Below are positions 8,027 through 18,106 of a stretch of 64,000 nt of DNA, in pieces. Both the position numbers and the translations under genes were made by a program. Numbering within the stretch: the stretch's first letter is position 1; every line of letters begins with the position of its first letter. The stretch is from Nitrospira sp. BO4 (GTDB taxonomy: Bacteria; Nitrospirota; Nitrospiria; Nitrospirales; Nitrospiraceae): the NCBI GenBank assembly GCA_030144965.1, contig JAMPUU010000006.1:124001-188000 (forward strand), written 5' to 3'. The notes beneath the pieces were generated by a model that was not told where the DNA came from, ran no database searches, and saw only the letters and a program-made list of their open reading frames with translations.

Positions 8027-8659
8027 CTACTCGTTGTTCGAATGAGGCCCGGGAGCGGGTATGGACACCGGCTTGGTCAGTGCACCGGTTTCAACTTGCA
8101 GTAGAAACCGCGCCGCCAAGTCCGCCGCCACAAAGCGACCTGCCTGCTCCATCGCCCGATTCTGCAACGCCCGATTAAATTGGAGATCGGGCGTGATGAA
8201 GAACTCCGACGCTCCCTTTGCAAGCTGCGACCACACCATCTTTTTCGACCGCATATCTTCCACCCGAACCGTCACGACGACTTCAGCCCTGCTTTCCAAC
8301 GTCGCCGTCTGTGAAAAACTGAGCGTCGGCACGCTCACCCACAGAATTTGCCCGGTCAGCACGAGATCCGCCGCGTCGGACTCAGGAACCACCTGTGCCC
8401 CGCTGCCGGCAGAAAACTCTTCGCGAAGGTAATTGGTGTATCGGGTTTCCAGATTCGGCTCGAAGCTGTTGTTGAGCAACGTCCGGATGATGAGTCGTGG
8501 CGGTGGCTCGTTGGAAGTGGGAGCGGCCGCTCCTCCGATGGTGGGTCCGGCTCCCTCGACTCGAAATTGATAGCCGCAGGCGACGAGACTCGATACGAGC
8601 ACGACTGCGACAAGAGCGCCGAGTTCCGACTGGAGGTTCCGCCTTCCCCCGTAACCCAT
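8027..8659 (-). CDS. lptE: LPS-assembly lipoprotein LptE
   Basis: LptE plugs the LptD barrel and helps insert lipopolysaccharide into the outer leaflet, so its presence implies an LPS-bearing outer membrane. From the ATG at 8659 the 210-residue protein has a short basic start (G-Y-G-G-R-R), a hydrophobic segment and a lipobox L-V-A-C, then C-G-Y-Q-F, the typical LptE beginning. The body shows P-R-L-I-I-R-T-L-L-N-N-S-F-E-P and L-R-E-E-F as in the family. A longer frame would run into leuS, whose stop is 39 bases upstream of this start. Confidence 0.85.
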   Translation of the reverse strand: MGYGGRRNLQSELGALVAVVLVSSLVACGYQFRVEGAGPTIGGAAAPTSNEPPPRLIIRTLLNNSFEPNLETRYTNYLREEFSAGSGAQVVPESDAADLVLTGQILWVSVPTLSFSQTATLESRAEVVVTVRVEDMRSKKMVWSQLAKGASEFFITPDLQFNRALQNRAMEQAGRFVAADLAARFLLQVETGALTKPVSIPAPGPHSNNE

Positions 8660-8697
8660 GCCTCTTGTGACCTCAACACCCGGCACGCCGCATCTCC

Positions 8698-11133
8698 CTA
8701 GATCACGAAGTTGATCAGCTTCTTTTCGACGTAGATGACTTTTTTCGGCTCTTTCCCTTGCAACCACTCCGCCGCTGCCTCGCGGGCGAGTTGCTCAACA
8801 TTTTCGCGTGCCGCGTCGGCCGGCACATCGATCTTGGCCCTGAGCCGCCCGTTGATTTGAACGGGAATGGTCATGCGCTCGCTCACCGTCATGGCCGGAT
8901 CGAAAGTCGGCCACGGTTGCTGCGAGACGCTGGGCTGGTGTCCCAGGCAGCCCCAGAGCTCTTCGGCCACATGCGGCGCGAACGGAGCGAGGAGCAGGAC
9001 AAACGGCTCGATCACGGATCGCGGCCGTTGCTGGGCCTTCGTCATCTCGTTGGTGAAGATCATCATTTGCGAGATCGCCGTATTGAAACGAAGCGCCTCG
9101 ATATCCTCCGTGACCTTTTTGATCGTCTGATGAAGCAGGCGTTGATGGTCAAGGCTCGGAGTTGTTGAGACGACGGCGCTGGACAATCGGCCGTCTTCGT
9201 CGACCATCAGCCGCCAGACCCGTTCCAAGAATCGCGTCACTCCTTCCACGCCCCTGGTGCTCCACGGTTTCATCGCTTCGAGTGGTCCCATGAACATCTC
9301 ATAGAGCCGCACGGCATCCGCGCCGAACTGATCGATCATGTCATCGGGATTGACGACGTTCCCCCTCGATTTCGACATCTTCTGATTGTCTTCTCCCAAC
9401 ACGATCCCCTGATGAACCAATTTCATGAACGGCTCACGCGTGCTGGCCACCCCGACATCAAACAGGACTTTGTGCCAGAATCGTGCATAGAGAAGGTGCA
9501 ACACGGCATGCTCGCTACCTCCGATATAGAGATCCACAGGCATCCAATATCGTTCCTTCACCGGGTCGACCAACTTGGCCGTGTTCTTGGGATCGATGAA
9601 TCTGAGGTAATACCAGCAAGAGCCGGCCCATTGCGGCATGGTATTGGTCTCGCGCCGAGCAGGTCTCTTCGTGGTGGGATCCGTCGTGGCCAGCCACTCG
9701 CCTAAGTTCGCCAAGGGACTCTCGCCGGTACCCGACGGCTTGAAATTGTTGGCCTCCGGCAACACGAGGGGAAGGCGCTCCTCCGGGAGCGGGTGCGCTT
9801 CTCCGTCAACCCACACGATCGGAAAGGGTTCGCCCCAATACCGCTGGCGGGCAAAGAGCCAATCGCGCAGTTTGTAATTGACCGCTCGTGTTCCCTTTCC
9901 CTGCTTCGCCAGCCAGTCGGTCATCTTCGGAATCGCTTCGGAAGGCGTGAGACCGTTGATCGAGAAACCGCCATCCTGAGTCGATGAATTCACGACGGTC
10001 CCGCGATCCGTGTCGGTGAACGCCGCCTCCTCGACGTGTCCCCCGGAAATGACCTCTCGAATAGGGAGCTGATAGTGACGGGCGAACGCCCAGTCGCGCT
10101 CGTCATGCGCCGGTACAGCCATGATTGCGCCGGTCCCGTAGCTTATCAGCACATAATCCGCGACCCAAACAGGCAGCCGTTCGTTGTTCACGGGATTGAC
10201 GGCATAGCCGCCGGTGAATACGCCGGTCTTCTCCTTGTCGAGTTCCTGCCGTTGCAGATCGCTCTTCTTCGCCGAAGCCTCGCGGTAGGCCGTAATCGCG
10301 TCTTTTTGCCCCTCGCTCGTGATCACATCGACGAGCGGGTGTTCAGGTGCCAGAACCATATAGGTCGCCCCGAACAGCGTATCCGGTCTGGTCGTAAACA
10401 CCCGAATCGCGCCCTTCTGATCGGCCAATGAAAATTCGACTTCCGCGCCGATCGAACGCCCGATCCAGTTTTTTTGCATCTCCAACGTACTGGGAGGCCA
10501 ATCCACGAGTTTCAGGTCCTCGAGCAATCGATCGGCATAGGCGGTGATCTTCAGCACCCACTGGCGCATCGGCTTGCGGATCACGTCGAACCCGCCAACT
10601 TCGCTCTTACCGTCGATGATTTCCTCGTTGGCCAGCACCGTCCCGAGCGCAGGACACCAATTCACGGGTACTTCCGCGACATAGGCCAGCCCTCGCTCGA
10701 AGAGCTTCAAGAAGATCCATTGCGTCCAGCGATAATACTCAGGGTCGGTCGTGCTGAGTTCCCGCTCCCAATCATATGAGAGCCCCACGCGCTTCATCTG
10801 CCGCTTGAACGTGGCGATGTTTTCGGCCGTCGTCTTCGCCGGATGGATTCCGGTTTTCACGGCATACTGTTCGGCCGGTAAACCGAATGCATCCCACCCC
10901 ATCGGATGCAGCACGTTGAAGCCCCTCATCCGCTTGTACCGAGAAACGATGTCGGTGGCGGTGTACCCTTCGAGATGGCCGACGTGGAGCCCGGACCCCG
11001 ATGGATAGGGGAACATATCGAGGCAGTAAAATTTGGGCTTGGCCGGATCGTGCTGAGCTTGAAAGGGTCGGTGTTCGTCCCAATAGGCCTGCCACTTCGC
11101 TTCGATGGCGTGGTGATCGAACCCTTTGCTCAT
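8698..11133 (-). CDS. leuS: leucyl-tRNA synthetase
   Basis: This class I synthetase charges tRNA-Leu and proofreads. The start is placed at 11133 ([14 protein letters not shown]), where family homology begins; the frame is open 31 codons further but that part is not family-like. The 811 residues show the HIGH-type motif H-V-G-H after F-P-Y-P-S-G-S-G-L, the CP1 editing domain ([15 protein letters not shown]), and [10 protein letters not shown] near residue 580. The C-terminal domain includes L-I-N-F-V-I. It is the first gene of leuS-lptE-holA. Confidence 0.95.
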   Translation of the reverse strand: MSKGFDHHAIEAKWQAYWDEHRPFQAQHDPAKPKFYCLDMFPYPSGSGLHVGHLEGYTATDIVSRYKRMRGFNVLHPMGWDAFGLPAEQYAVKTGIHPAKTTAENIATFKRQMKRVGLSYDWERELSTTDPEYYRWTQWIFLKLFERGLAYVAEVPVNWCPALGTVLANEEIIDGKSEVGGFDVIRKPMRQWVLKITAYADRLLEDLKLVDWPPSTLEMQKNWIGRSIGAEVEFSLADQKGAIRVFTTRPDTLFGATYMVLAPEHPLVDVITSEGQKDAITAYREASAKKSDLQRQELDKEKTGVFTGGYAVNPVNNERLPVWVADYVLISYGTGAIMAVPAHDERDWAFARHYQLPIREVISGGHVEEAAFTDTDRGTVVNSSTQDGGFSINGLTPSEAIPKMTDWLAKQGKGTRAVNYKLRDWLFARQRYWGEPFPIVWVDGEAHPLPEERLPLVLPEANNFKPSGTGESPLANLGEWLATTDPTTKRPARRETNTMPQWAGSCWYYLRFIDPKNTAKLVDPVKERYWMPVDLYIGGSEHAVLHLLYARFWHKVLFDVGVASTREPFMKLVHQGIVLGEDNQKMSKSRGNVVNPDDMIDQFGADAVRLYEMFMGPLEAMKPWSTRGVEGVTRFLERVWRLMVDEDGRLSSAVVSTTPSLDHQRLLHQTIKKVTEDIEALRFNTAISQMMIFTNEMTKAQQRPRSVIEPFVLLLAPFAPHVAEELWGCLGHQPSVSQQPWPTFDPAMTVSERMTIPVQINGRLRAKIDVPADAARENVEQLAREAAAEWLQGKEPKKVIYVEKKLINFVI

Positions 11134-11302
11134 GGCCGTCAAAGTCCCTTCAAAAAGGAAGGACTCTAACATAGACCGGCGGGGGCAACAACAATGCCAG
11201 GACGTTGAGCGGCTGCGTCTTGCCAATTCCTGGCCGTTCCACGTCCATGGAACTTAGGGTAAGGTAAGGCAAGGGAGACATTCGAAAACGAAAGCGATTC
11301 AT

Positions 11303-11953
11303 ATGGGTTGGTATGGCGCCTACATTTTCCCGCGCTTGATGGACCACGTGATGAACGGAGCTACTTTTCAGCAGCTTCGGCAAGACTTGCTGCGGACAGC
11401 GCGGGGAGAGGTTTTGGAAATCGGCCTTGGGACCGGTTTAAACCTGGCGCAGTACCCGGCCGGAGTGGCTCGGTTGCAGGCGGTTGAACCGGTGACGATG
11501 CTCCCTGTGCGGCTAGCCCAACGCTGCGCCTCAGCGGGATTTCCCGTTGATATCACGCAGCAGAGCGCAGAGACCTTACCTTACCCGGACCACACCTTCG
11601 ACTGCGCCGTCAGTACCTGGACGCTGTGTACGATTGCCGATCCGGTGAAAGCTCTCCGGGAAATTCGTCGTGTATTGAAGCCGAGCGGGCGCTTCTTGTT
11701 TCTCGAACATGGCCGCAGTGACGACGCCCGTGTGGCTCTATGGCAGGATCGACTGAATCCGCTTCAGAATCTGATCGGTTGCGGCTGTAACTTGAATCGC
11801 CGAATCGACCGGCTCATTGCTGATGCCGGTCTGGTGGTTCGACAACTCGACCGTTTCGTCATGGAGGGGATCCCGCGCATCGGCGGAGAAATGTATCGGG
11901 GAACTGCCTCGCAAGAAGGGAGGGACAACGTCATTGCAACGAATAGCCATTGA
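11303..11953 (+). CDS. class I SAM-dependent methyltransferase
   Basis: The 216 residues form a single Rossmann methyltransferase domain: motif I V-L-E-I-G-L-G-T-G-L near residue 37, an acidic V-E-P after the second strand, motif IV-like F-D-C-A-V-S-T-W-T-L, and R-R-V-L-K-P-S-G-R-F-L-F-L-E-H. The H-G-R tail and the central C-N-x-N region resemble the UbiE/METTL7-like subgroup. The substrate cannot be deduced, and no quinone genes lie nearby. It overlaps the convergent HAD gene by 23 bases. Confidence 0.85.
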   Translation: MGWYGAYIFPRLMDHVMNGATFQQLRQDLLRTARGEVLEIGLGTGLNLAQYPAGVARLQAVEPVTMLPVRLAQRCASAGFPVDITQQSAETLPYPDHTFDCAVSTWTLCTIADPVKALREIRRVLKPSGRFLFLEHGRSDDARVALWQDRLNPLQNLIGCGCNLNRRIDRLIADAGLVVRQLDRFVMEGIPRIGGEMYRGTASQEGRDNVIATNSH

Positions 11954-12629
11954 GCAACATCGTCATGCTTTCGACAGACGGAAAGGTTGCGGAGGCCTGG
12001 GCGGGCGACTGCGAACTCGACTTGGCGCTATGGACCAGATGCCGGATGCCGAACCGATGCGCGGCCTGAAGACAACCTTCATCATCATCGACGTAGAGCG
12101 ACCGCTCCGGGTCGAATCCCACCAATCGCCGGCAAACTGGCCAATAGTCCGTCCGCATTTTCAGATAGCCCACCTCAAAGGCATCGACGATCCGATCGAC
12201 GTATCGATCCAGACCTGTCTTGGCTGTCTTGACAGAGACGCCGGAAGCATGGGCATTGGTCAGGATAATGATCCGCTTCCCGCGTTCACGTAGCCCCCGC
12301 AAGAACGGCTCGGCGCCGGGTAGAAACCCGATCATATGATCGAGTTCCTTGTGCATGGCCACCACATCGATCCCGACCCGCTTCGTCCAGTAATGCAGAT
12401 CTGTCCAGGCCAACTCACCTTCCACGGACCGGTACATCGCCATGAGCCGATTGCGAGCCTCCTCAAACGAAAGGGTGTGAAGCGTCGCGTATCGACGCGG
12501 CAGCTCTTCTTCGAAGAAGAAGTTGTCAAAATGGCGATCCAGCAACGTCCCGTCCATATCGAGCAGCACATCGTCAATGTGAGTCCAGTCGAGGACGTCC
12601 TGCGTGTTGGGGACCGAGTTGTGAGTCAT
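11931..12629 (-). CDS. HAD-superfamily hydrolase, probable GMP/IMP nucleotidase (YrfG-like)
   Basis: The 232-residue HAD hydrolase has motif I D-M-D-G-T-L-L-D (both catalytic aspartates present), motif II L-T-N-A-H, a lysine in G-Y-L-K-M-R, and motif IV Y-V-D-D-D-E-G-C-L. The helical cap has W-T-D-L-H-Y-W. The combination D-M-D-G-T-L-L-D-R-H-F-D-N-F-F, with a long insertion before the cap, is that of YrfG-type purine nucleotide 5'-nucleotidases; specificity is inferred from family likeness. Its end overlaps the convergent methyltransferase gene. Confidence 0.8.
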   Translation of the reverse strand: MTHNSVPNTQDVLDWTHIDDVLLDMDGTLLDRHFDNFFFEEELPRRYATLHTLSFEEARNRLMAMYRSVEGELAWTDLHYWTKRVGIDVVAMHKELDHMIGFLPGAEPFLRGLRERGKRIIILTNAHASGVSVKTAKTGLDRYVDRIVDAFEVGYLKMRTDYWPVCRRLVGFDPERSLYVDDDEGCLQAAHRFGIRHLVHSAKSSSQSPAQASATFPSVESMTMLLNGYSLQ

Positions 12630-12722
12630 AGCGGAAAGTATACCCGAAGGAGGCAGGTTGTCTTTGAGAAAAATCCTATGCTAGGGTCCGGCATCTCCCT
12701 TTTTGGATCCTGACTGTTTCTT

Positions 12723-14081
12723 ATGTCCTTACACCCGGCACTCAGCACTGAATCCTCAGCGCCGCTTCCTCTCATCGCCATCATCGGCCGGCCGAATGTG
12801 GGAAAGTCGACGCTATTCAATAAGATCTTGGGCGCAAAAATCGCCATTGTGGACGATGTCCCTGGCGTCACACGCGACCGCAACTATGCCGACGCCGCGT
12901 ACCGCAACCGCAAGTTTCGGCTGGTCGACACGGGAGGACTGGATCTCTCCTCGTCCAACAGCATGCTGAACCTGATCCGACGGCAATCGGAAATGGCCAT
13001 TGCCGAGGCGGATATCCTCATCGTGCTGCTGGACGGTCGATCAGGATTGACACCCGCGGATCATGAGGTCGTGCGGCTGTTGCGCGGAGTGACGAAGCCC
13101 CTTCTCTATGCGATCAACAAGATTGATACCCCGAAATCCGATCCGTTGCTCGCCGACTTCTATCGATTGGGAACCGATCAGCTCTATCCCGTATCCGCCG
13201 AGCACGGCCTCGGTGTCGCTGAGCTCTTGGATGCGATCTATCCCTTGCTCCCACCGGCTGACGAATCCGGCGAACTGGAACAACTGCCCCGCGTTGCCGT
13301 TGTGGGACGCCCGAACGTCGGCAAATCTACCCTCGTGAATGCGCTGCTTGGAGAAGAGCGAGTCGTCGTCAGCGATGTTCCGGGAACCACGCGTGATCCG
13401 GTCGACTCGCTGGTCACGCACCACGATCAACGCTACATTTTCACCGACACAGCGGGTATTCGACGGCGCGGCAAGGTCGATCGTGGAGTGGAAGGGTACA
13501 GCGTGCTGCGGTCGCTCCGCGCCATCGGTCGTTCCAACATTGCCGTCCTTCTCTTGGATGGGATGGAAGGAGTCACGGAACAAGACACCAAGATTGCCGG
13601 GGCCATTCTTAAGCAGGGGCGTGCCTGCATTCTTCTGATCAACAAGTGGGACTTACGAGCCGGAGATGCGAAGGCGAAGCAGGAATATGATCTCGAGCTT
13701 CGTCGCCGATTTCCCTTCCTAACCTGGGCTCCGATCCTGTATGGATCGGCCCTCAAACCGGAGTCCACCGTTCGTCGCCTCTTCCCGCTCCTCAAGGAAG
13801 TGCACACCATGTTTACCAAGCGCGTGTCCACCGGCGTGCTGAATACCTGGTTACAGAAGATTCTCGTCACCCATCCGTTGCCGGCACGGAAACACAAACC
13901 CTCAGCCGTGACGAAATCGGCGTTTATCACGCAGGTGGCTACCAAACCGCCGGTCTTTGCGTTGTTCGTCGGCCATCCGGAAGACCTCACGCCCTCGTAC
14001 CTGCGATACTTGGAGAATCAGTTGCGCGAGACCTACGAGTTTACCGGCACACCGCTTCGCCTCCTCGTTCGAAAAAAATAG
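12723..14081 (+). CDS. der: ribosome-assembly GTPase Der (EngA)
   Basis: Der is a double-GTPase needed for 50S subunit maturation. Both G domains are intact. The first has G-R-P-N-V-G-K-S-T near residue 21, D-T-G-G-L-D and N-K-I-D. The second has G-R-P-N-V-G-K-S-T near residue 196, D-T-A-G-I-R-R-R-G-K-V and N-K-W-D. A KH-like C-terminal domain ends the 452 residues (T-G-T-P-L-R-L-L-V-R-K-K). The start at 12723 is divergent from the HAD gene. Confidence 0.95.
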   Translation: MSLHPALSTESSAPLPLIAIIGRPNVGKSTLFNKILGAKIAIVDDVPGVTRDRNYADAAYRNRKFRLVDTGGLDLSSSNSMLNLIRRQSEMAIAEADILIVLLDGRSGLTPADHEVVRLLRGVTKPLLYAINKIDTPKSDPLLADFYRLGTDQLYPVSAEHGLGVAELLDAIYPLLPPADESGELEQLPRVAVVGRPNVGKSTLVNALLGEERVVVSDVPGTTRDPVDSLVTHHDQRYIFTDTAGIRRRGKVDRGVEGYSVLRSLRAIGRSNIAVLLLDGMEGVTEQDTKIAGAILKQGRACILLINKWDLRAGDAKAKQEYDLELRRRFPFLTWAPILYGSALKPESTVRRLFPLLKEVHTMFTKRVSTGVLNTWLQKILVTHPLPARKHKPSAVTKSAFITQVATKPPVFALFVGHPEDLTPSYLRYLENQLRETYEFTGTPLRLLVRKK

Positions 14082-14246
14082 GCGATCCTTTTCCCCCGTT
14101 CGGGATGCAAGGCAACTCGCTTTCGGGTTGACTCCGATAGGAGCCCATGTTATTCGCATAATTGATTGCTATGGCCACAGCTCAAGAGGAGCCGGCCATT
14201 CAGATCAATCAGGACAATTTGCGCCATCCCTCGATCGAATACTTCG

Positions 14247-15299
14247 ATGCCGATGACTCGATTCTTCCAGACCTCCCGCGCATTTCGTACCCTGTTCCTT
14301 ATTGGAATTGTCAGCCTCGGTATGACCGGATTGTGCCTGGCGGTGGAAGAGGAGCGTCAGCCTCCGTCCGATACGGCGCCTGCCGAGGACGAGGCGCCGG
14401 TTGAATCGGAGGAGTCGGGTCAGCCCGAGACCGCCGCAGAACCTTCGACCAGTAGCCCTGCTGCCGTCAGCGAGGTGAACCCGTCCATCACACTCAAAGG
14501 CCGGGTCTGGCGAGCCAAGCCGGGCATTGTCTTTCTAAGGACACCGATTGGGCTGCTTTCACTCAGTTCGAAGACCACCCTCAAAACCCTCCCGGCCTCG
14601 CAGGAAGTCTCCTTTTGGGTCCATGAAAACCATTTTGCGATCGATATCGTGAAGCGAACCGATGGGATGCTTGTTCACCGCTATCTTAGCGGACCGTTTA
14701 AACGAAGCGATGAGGATGAAAAGAGATTGCTGTGGTGGACGCCTGACGGCGAAAAGGCATTCCACGTGGGCAGCCACGAGCGGGCGTTCGCGACCCGTAA
14801 AGAGGGCGATCCCGTAACGGTTGAAGTTGATGAGACAAACACCGTCATCGGCGTCCATGACCTTCAATTCGACCTTCAGATTGGCCAGATCGGTGCAAGC
14901 GGATCCGGTGCACACGTGTTGCTGACCGGCACCGTCTCAAAACTGAAATCCAACTTCATTTTCTTCCGAACTCCCATCGGCATCATCAATGTCAACGCCA
15001 ACATCGGCATCAAGAATCCCAAGGTCGGACAGACCATGACGTTGCATATGCATGACCATCACGTCGTGACGGATCTCTCCGCGCCCAGTGATCCTGCTCC
15101 GGTCCGTCGTTTTGTAACCGGTCCGTTGGAATTTGCCGCTCCAGATCGAACCAGCATCAGACTCTGGACTCCGAGCGGAGAACAGACCTTCCCCACCGAT
15201 CCAGGAAAGACCGCACTGGACGGGCTAAGGGAAGGGACCCCCATCACGGTGGAGCTCGACGCACATGGCAGCGTCGTAGAATTTCACCGACTGAAGTAG
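14247..15299 (+). CDS. exported protein with two tandem homologous domains, unknown function
   Basis: The 350 residues start with a signal peptide (basic M-P-M-T-R-F-F, hydrophobic F-L-I-G-I-V-S-L-G-M-T-G-L-C-L-A). An acidic, proline- and glutamate-rich linker follows to about residue 80. Two related domains then occupy about 81-215 and 224-350. Shared landmarks are F-x-R-T-P-I-G, H-x-x-H-x-x-x-D, R-x-x-x-G-P, L-W-W/x-T-P-x-G-E, a G-x-P-V/I-T-V-E strand and a closing V-x-x-H/F-x-x-L. The domain looks like a small beta fold. No family was recognised. It sits between der and an ECF sigma gene on the same strand. The ATG lacks a clear ribosome binding site and a second ATG lies two codons on. 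Confidence 0.7.
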   Translation: MPMTRFFQTSRAFRTLFLIGIVSLGMTGLCLAVEEERQPPSDTAPAEDEAPVESEESGQPETAAEPSTSSPAAVSEVNPSITLKGRVWRAKPGIVFLRTPIGLLSLSSKTTLKTLPASQEVSFWVHENHFAIDIVKRTDGMLVHRYLSGPFKRSDEDEKRLLWWTPDGEKAFHVGSHERAFATRKEGDPVTVEVDETNTVIGVHDLQFDLQIGQIGASGSGAHVLLTGTVSKLKSNFIFFRTPIGIINVNANIGIKNPKVGQTMTLHMHDHHVVTDLSAPSDPAPVRRFVTGPLEFAAPDRTSIRLWTPSGEQTFPTDPGKTALDGLREGTPITVELDAHGSVVEFHRLK

Positions 15300-15361
15300 T
15301 TCTTCAGTTTCCCGTCTTCGTCTTGACTCTCTTTTCCATCCCCCCGTAGACTGCGCTGCTT

Positions 15362-15976
15362 ATGGGCGCATCTTCCACCACTCGCCGTCCGCCGGCCTCG
15401 CTTCCTTCCCGAAATGCAAAGACTTTTGATACTCTATACAGAGATCATGTAGACCTGATATATCGCTTCGCTCACCGACTGTGCGGCGAGCCGGAAGCCG
15501 CAAAGGATTTGGTGCAGGAGACGTTTTTAAATGCCTATCGAGGCTTCGACAGATTCCGTGGTGAGGCGCAGATTTCGACATGGCTGTATACCATCGCCTC
15601 ACGGGCGTGCTTGCGCATGCGGCGAAAACGAAAAGGGGCCCCGGAACGGGAGCTGTCGCTCGAGGAATTCATCCCCACATCCGATGGAGAGTTTCGCCTG
15701 CAGATCCCGATCGATGGGTTCAGTCCCGAAGAAGCGCTCCAGAATAAGCAATTACGGCAGGCCCTTAATGCCGCGATCAGCCAGTTGCCGAAGAAGTACA
15801 AAATGGTCTTGGTGCTTCGTGATATGGAAGGGCTGAGCGCAAAAGAAGTAGGGACCATCATGGGCTTGAATGAACGCGCGGTCAAATCACGCCTGCACCG
15901 AGCGCGACTGTTTGTGCGCCGTCAACTCAGCGCGCGGGGTCTTGATGAGGCGTTCACCGACCATGAACACGACTGA
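15362..15976 (+). CDS. ECF-type RNA polymerase sigma factor
   Basis: The 204-residue sigma-70 relative has region 2 at about residues 25-90 (L-I-Y-R-F-A-H-R-L-C-G, D-L-V-Q-E-T-F-L-N-A-Y, F-R-G-E-A-Q-I-S-T-W-L-Y) and region 4 at about 140-190 (L-P-K-K-Y-K-M-V-L-V-L-R-D-M-E-G-L-S, then N-E-R-A-V-K-S-R-L-H-R-A-R). Regions 1 and 3 are absent, as in ECF factors. A zinc-finger anti-sigma candidate follows by 26 bases, so activity is probably controlled by that partner. Targets and signal are unknown; the adjacent exported proteins are natural candidates. Confidence 0.9.
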   Translation: MGASSTTRRPPASLPSRNAKTFDTLYRDHVDLIYRFAHRLCGEPEAAKDLVQETFLNAYRGFDRFRGEAQISTWLYTIASRACLRMRRKRKGAPERELSLEEFIPTSDGEFRLQIPIDGFSPEEALQNKQLRQALNAAISQLPKKYKMVLVLRDMEGLSAKEVGTIMGLNERAVKSRLHRARLFVRRQLSARGLDEAFTDHEHD

Positions 15977-16002
15977 CTTAGCTTGTGGAGGACACGCTCT
16001 CT

Positions 16003-16308
16003 ATGGCCAAACGTAGCGCGTATGGGAGGCAACAACATTCCGCAGCGACTCGGCACCGGCACGATCACGGGAAAAGCCGGTGCTTGAATATCCTTCGCAA
16101 GCTGTCCGCCTATATCGATGACGAACTTTCCGGGAGTATTTGCCGGGAAATTCGCCGGCATCTGGGGGCCTGTTCGAATTGTGAGACCTTTGTCGCGTCG
16201 TTGCGTCAGATCGTGTCGCTCTGTCGCCGGAGCCAGGTCCCAACTTTATCAACGGCCGAACGGGCGTTCATGCGCCGAAAGATCCTTCAAACCGCCCAAA
16301 CACGGTAA
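16003..16308 (+). CDS. zinc-finger (zf-HC2) anti-sigma-type protein
   Basis: The start is put at the ATG at 16003, which has ggagg 11 bases upstream; a GTG at 15985 is in frame but overlaps that site. The 101-residue product has a basic, histidine-rich N-terminus and the anti-sigma zinc motif: C-L-N-I-L-R-K-L-S-A-Y-I-D-D-E-L at about residues 27-42, then H-L-G-A-C-S-N-C (H-x3-C-x2-C). There is no transmembrane segment, so it would act as a soluble, possibly redox-sensitive anti-sigma factor for the gene just upstream. Assignment is by motif and position. Confidence 0.75.
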   Translation: MAKRSAYGRQQHSAATRHRHDHGKSRCLNILRKLSAYIDDELSGSICREIRRHLGACSNCETFVASLRQIVSLCRRSQVPTLSTAERAFMRRKILQTAQTR

Positions 16309-16336
16309 CCTATAACACCTCATTTTCTTTTTCGTC

Positions 16337-18043
16337 ATGAATATGCGCACACTCTATGGAATCTTGATCCTCTCGGGACTGCTCACGGTTTTCGCTGCAA
16401 CTGCGCCGGACCTTGCCGCTGCGGTATCCAATCTTCCTCCAATGGCGAAGGAGCACAGAACCACCCACAAGGCCGCCATAGACACGGCCCTTCGTTATAC
16501 CGAGGCCATCGCCAAAGGCGACAGGATCACGGCCGGACAACTGGACTTCGCGTGCCAGTATAAATTCGTGACGGTTCCGTCGGCCGGCCCCAAGAACTCC
16601 CCTGTAGCCGATCCCTCGCACGACGGTTGTTGGCAGGCACTGACTGCCGGCCATGCACCGATCTTGAAACGGTCTGATGTTGGATTGAACGTCCTCTGGC
16701 CAAGCACGGGCCCTCTGGCGTTTTATGGAGACGAGTTGCCCCGTACTCAAGCCTCTGCCTTTGTGATGGATGCTCTTGGGGTCTCACCTCCCGGAACGGG
16801 TCTTCATCTTACTGTGACAAACAGCCGCTCGATCCCGAATGGATCCTTCCGACTGAAGCCGAATGGAAAAGTCATCAGCGTCCCGACCACTGTGGTTGAT
16901 CTAACCGTCCACTATCACGACCCACTGGCATCGCCGGTTACGTACGGACCGGGCATCGTCCACTGGACAAATACGATCAAACGGGAGCGACGCGCAGTGA
17001 AATCCATCACGACTCGATGGGTGGTCTTCACTGGACTCAGAAAACACGGTTTCCCGCAAGACACCGCTGTCTCCCATCTTCCCCTGGACTCCAGGCCCGA
17101 AGCGCCAGGCATGGTTGCCGAAAAGATCCCGTTCACGACCGAACTGAGCCGTCCCCTTCCCGAGTCCATTACCTGGTGGGGCCCCGACGATCAGCCTGGA
17201 ACGCTGACGGCAGCGGCAGCTCGCGCTGCAACGTTTCCCGAATTGCGCGATCGAGTCGCCATGCTCAATCGCATCCTGATCATCGACCCGAATCAGGTGG
17301 ACGCCCTGATGGTCCTGACCAAAAATCTCTATGCCGTCTTGCTTCGCGAAGCCGCCCAGAATCACAAACTGACCGTCAAGGATCCGGCGCTCTCCCTGAC
17401 CGTCGGCGAGTTTTATTGGAATATCTATGCAGCCGCCGGCCGCCTGGATCTCTCGAACGCAATGGAGATGGGTGGATTCTCGCAACCGACCCCGGCAGAC
17501 TTTCTCTACCGGCTGTTGCCCGCGTTGGAAACCCTCGCTCGAACCCATCCTGAACAGTTGGATAACCGCTTCCGGCTCGGGGTGGCGTATCGGTGGAACA
17601 ACGATCAAGGTCCGATGATCGACACGTTCGAATCGTTGGTCAACGATATTCCGGCTGACCGAAAAACACCCAAAGCCGAGGCGCTTGTTCAGCTGGCTTG
17701 GTCCCGTATCAACAAAGTGGCTTGGAATCGGGTCTTGCACGATCCCAACAGTGTCCGGGCATACGAAGATGCTCGTGCGGCGTCGGCCATCGCCGAGTTG
17801 CCGATCGATAAGTTTCTCTCGGAATACACGATGGCCTACAGCATGATTTTTATGCCGGACTATGGGGACAAGGGACAAATGTTACGGCACCTGACCGAGG
17901 CCAAGCATTGGTTTGACGAAATACCGGACAAAGACGATGAGGTCTGGCGCTATTTTCTCCACAGCGAATTACTAAAGGCGGTGCTCGATGCGGATCCGAT
18001 GTTCCGGCCCATCCTGGCGGCGGCCGAGAAACCCCAAGAGTGA
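16337..18043 (+). CDS. exported protein of unknown function
   Basis: The 568 residues start with a signal peptide (M-N-M-R-T-L-Y then L-I-L-S-G-L-L-T-V-F-A-A-T-A-P-D-L-A-A-A). The N-terminal half has mixed beta content with paired cysteines (F-A-C-Q-Y, D-G-C-W). The C-terminal half is helical and repeat-like, with segments such as R-I-L-I-I-D-P-N-Q-V-D-A-L-M and F-R-L-G-V-A-Y-R-W-N-N-D that resemble degenerate TPR units. No catalytic motif or known family was recognised. It is the third gene after the sigma/anti-sigma pair, 28 bases on, and may belong to that transcription unit. Confidence 0.65.
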   Translation: MNMRTLYGILILSGLLTVFAATAPDLAAAVSNLPPMAKEHRTTHKAAIDTALRYTEAIAKGDRITAGQLDFACQYKFVTVPSAGPKNSPVADPSHDGCWQALTAGHAPILKRSDVGLNVLWPSTGPLAFYGDELPRTQASAFVMDALGVSPPGTGLHLTVTNSRSIPNGSFRLKPNGKVISVPTTVVDLTVHYHDPLASPVTYGPGIVHWTNTIKRERRAVKSITTRWVVFTGLRKHGFPQDTAVSHLPLDSRPEAPGMVAEKIPFTTELSRPLPESITWWGPDDQPGTLTAAAARAATFPELRDRVAMLNRILIIDPNQVDALMVLTKNLYAVLLREAAQNHKLTVKDPALSLTVGEFYWNIYAAAGRLDLSNAMEMGGFSQPTPADFLYRLLPALETLARTHPEQLDNRFRLGVAYRWNNDQGPMIDTFESLVNDIPADRKTPKAEALVQLAWSRINKVAWNRVLHDPNSVRAYEDARAASAIAELPIDKFLSEYTMAYSMIFMPDYGDKGQMLRHLTEAKHWFDEIPDKDDEVWRYFLHSELLKAVLDADPMFRPILAAAEKPQE

Positions 18044-18106
18044 TTGCCCAATTCATCTTGCTTCGGACAGCGTCGTCTTGCGTCGCTTCACGTATCGTAC
18101 GTGACG

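Noticed and set aside
14162..14404. An 80-codon frame overlapping the start of the duplicated-domain protein
   Set aside because: It lies in another frame, has no ribosome binding site of note, and ends inside the well-supported gene.
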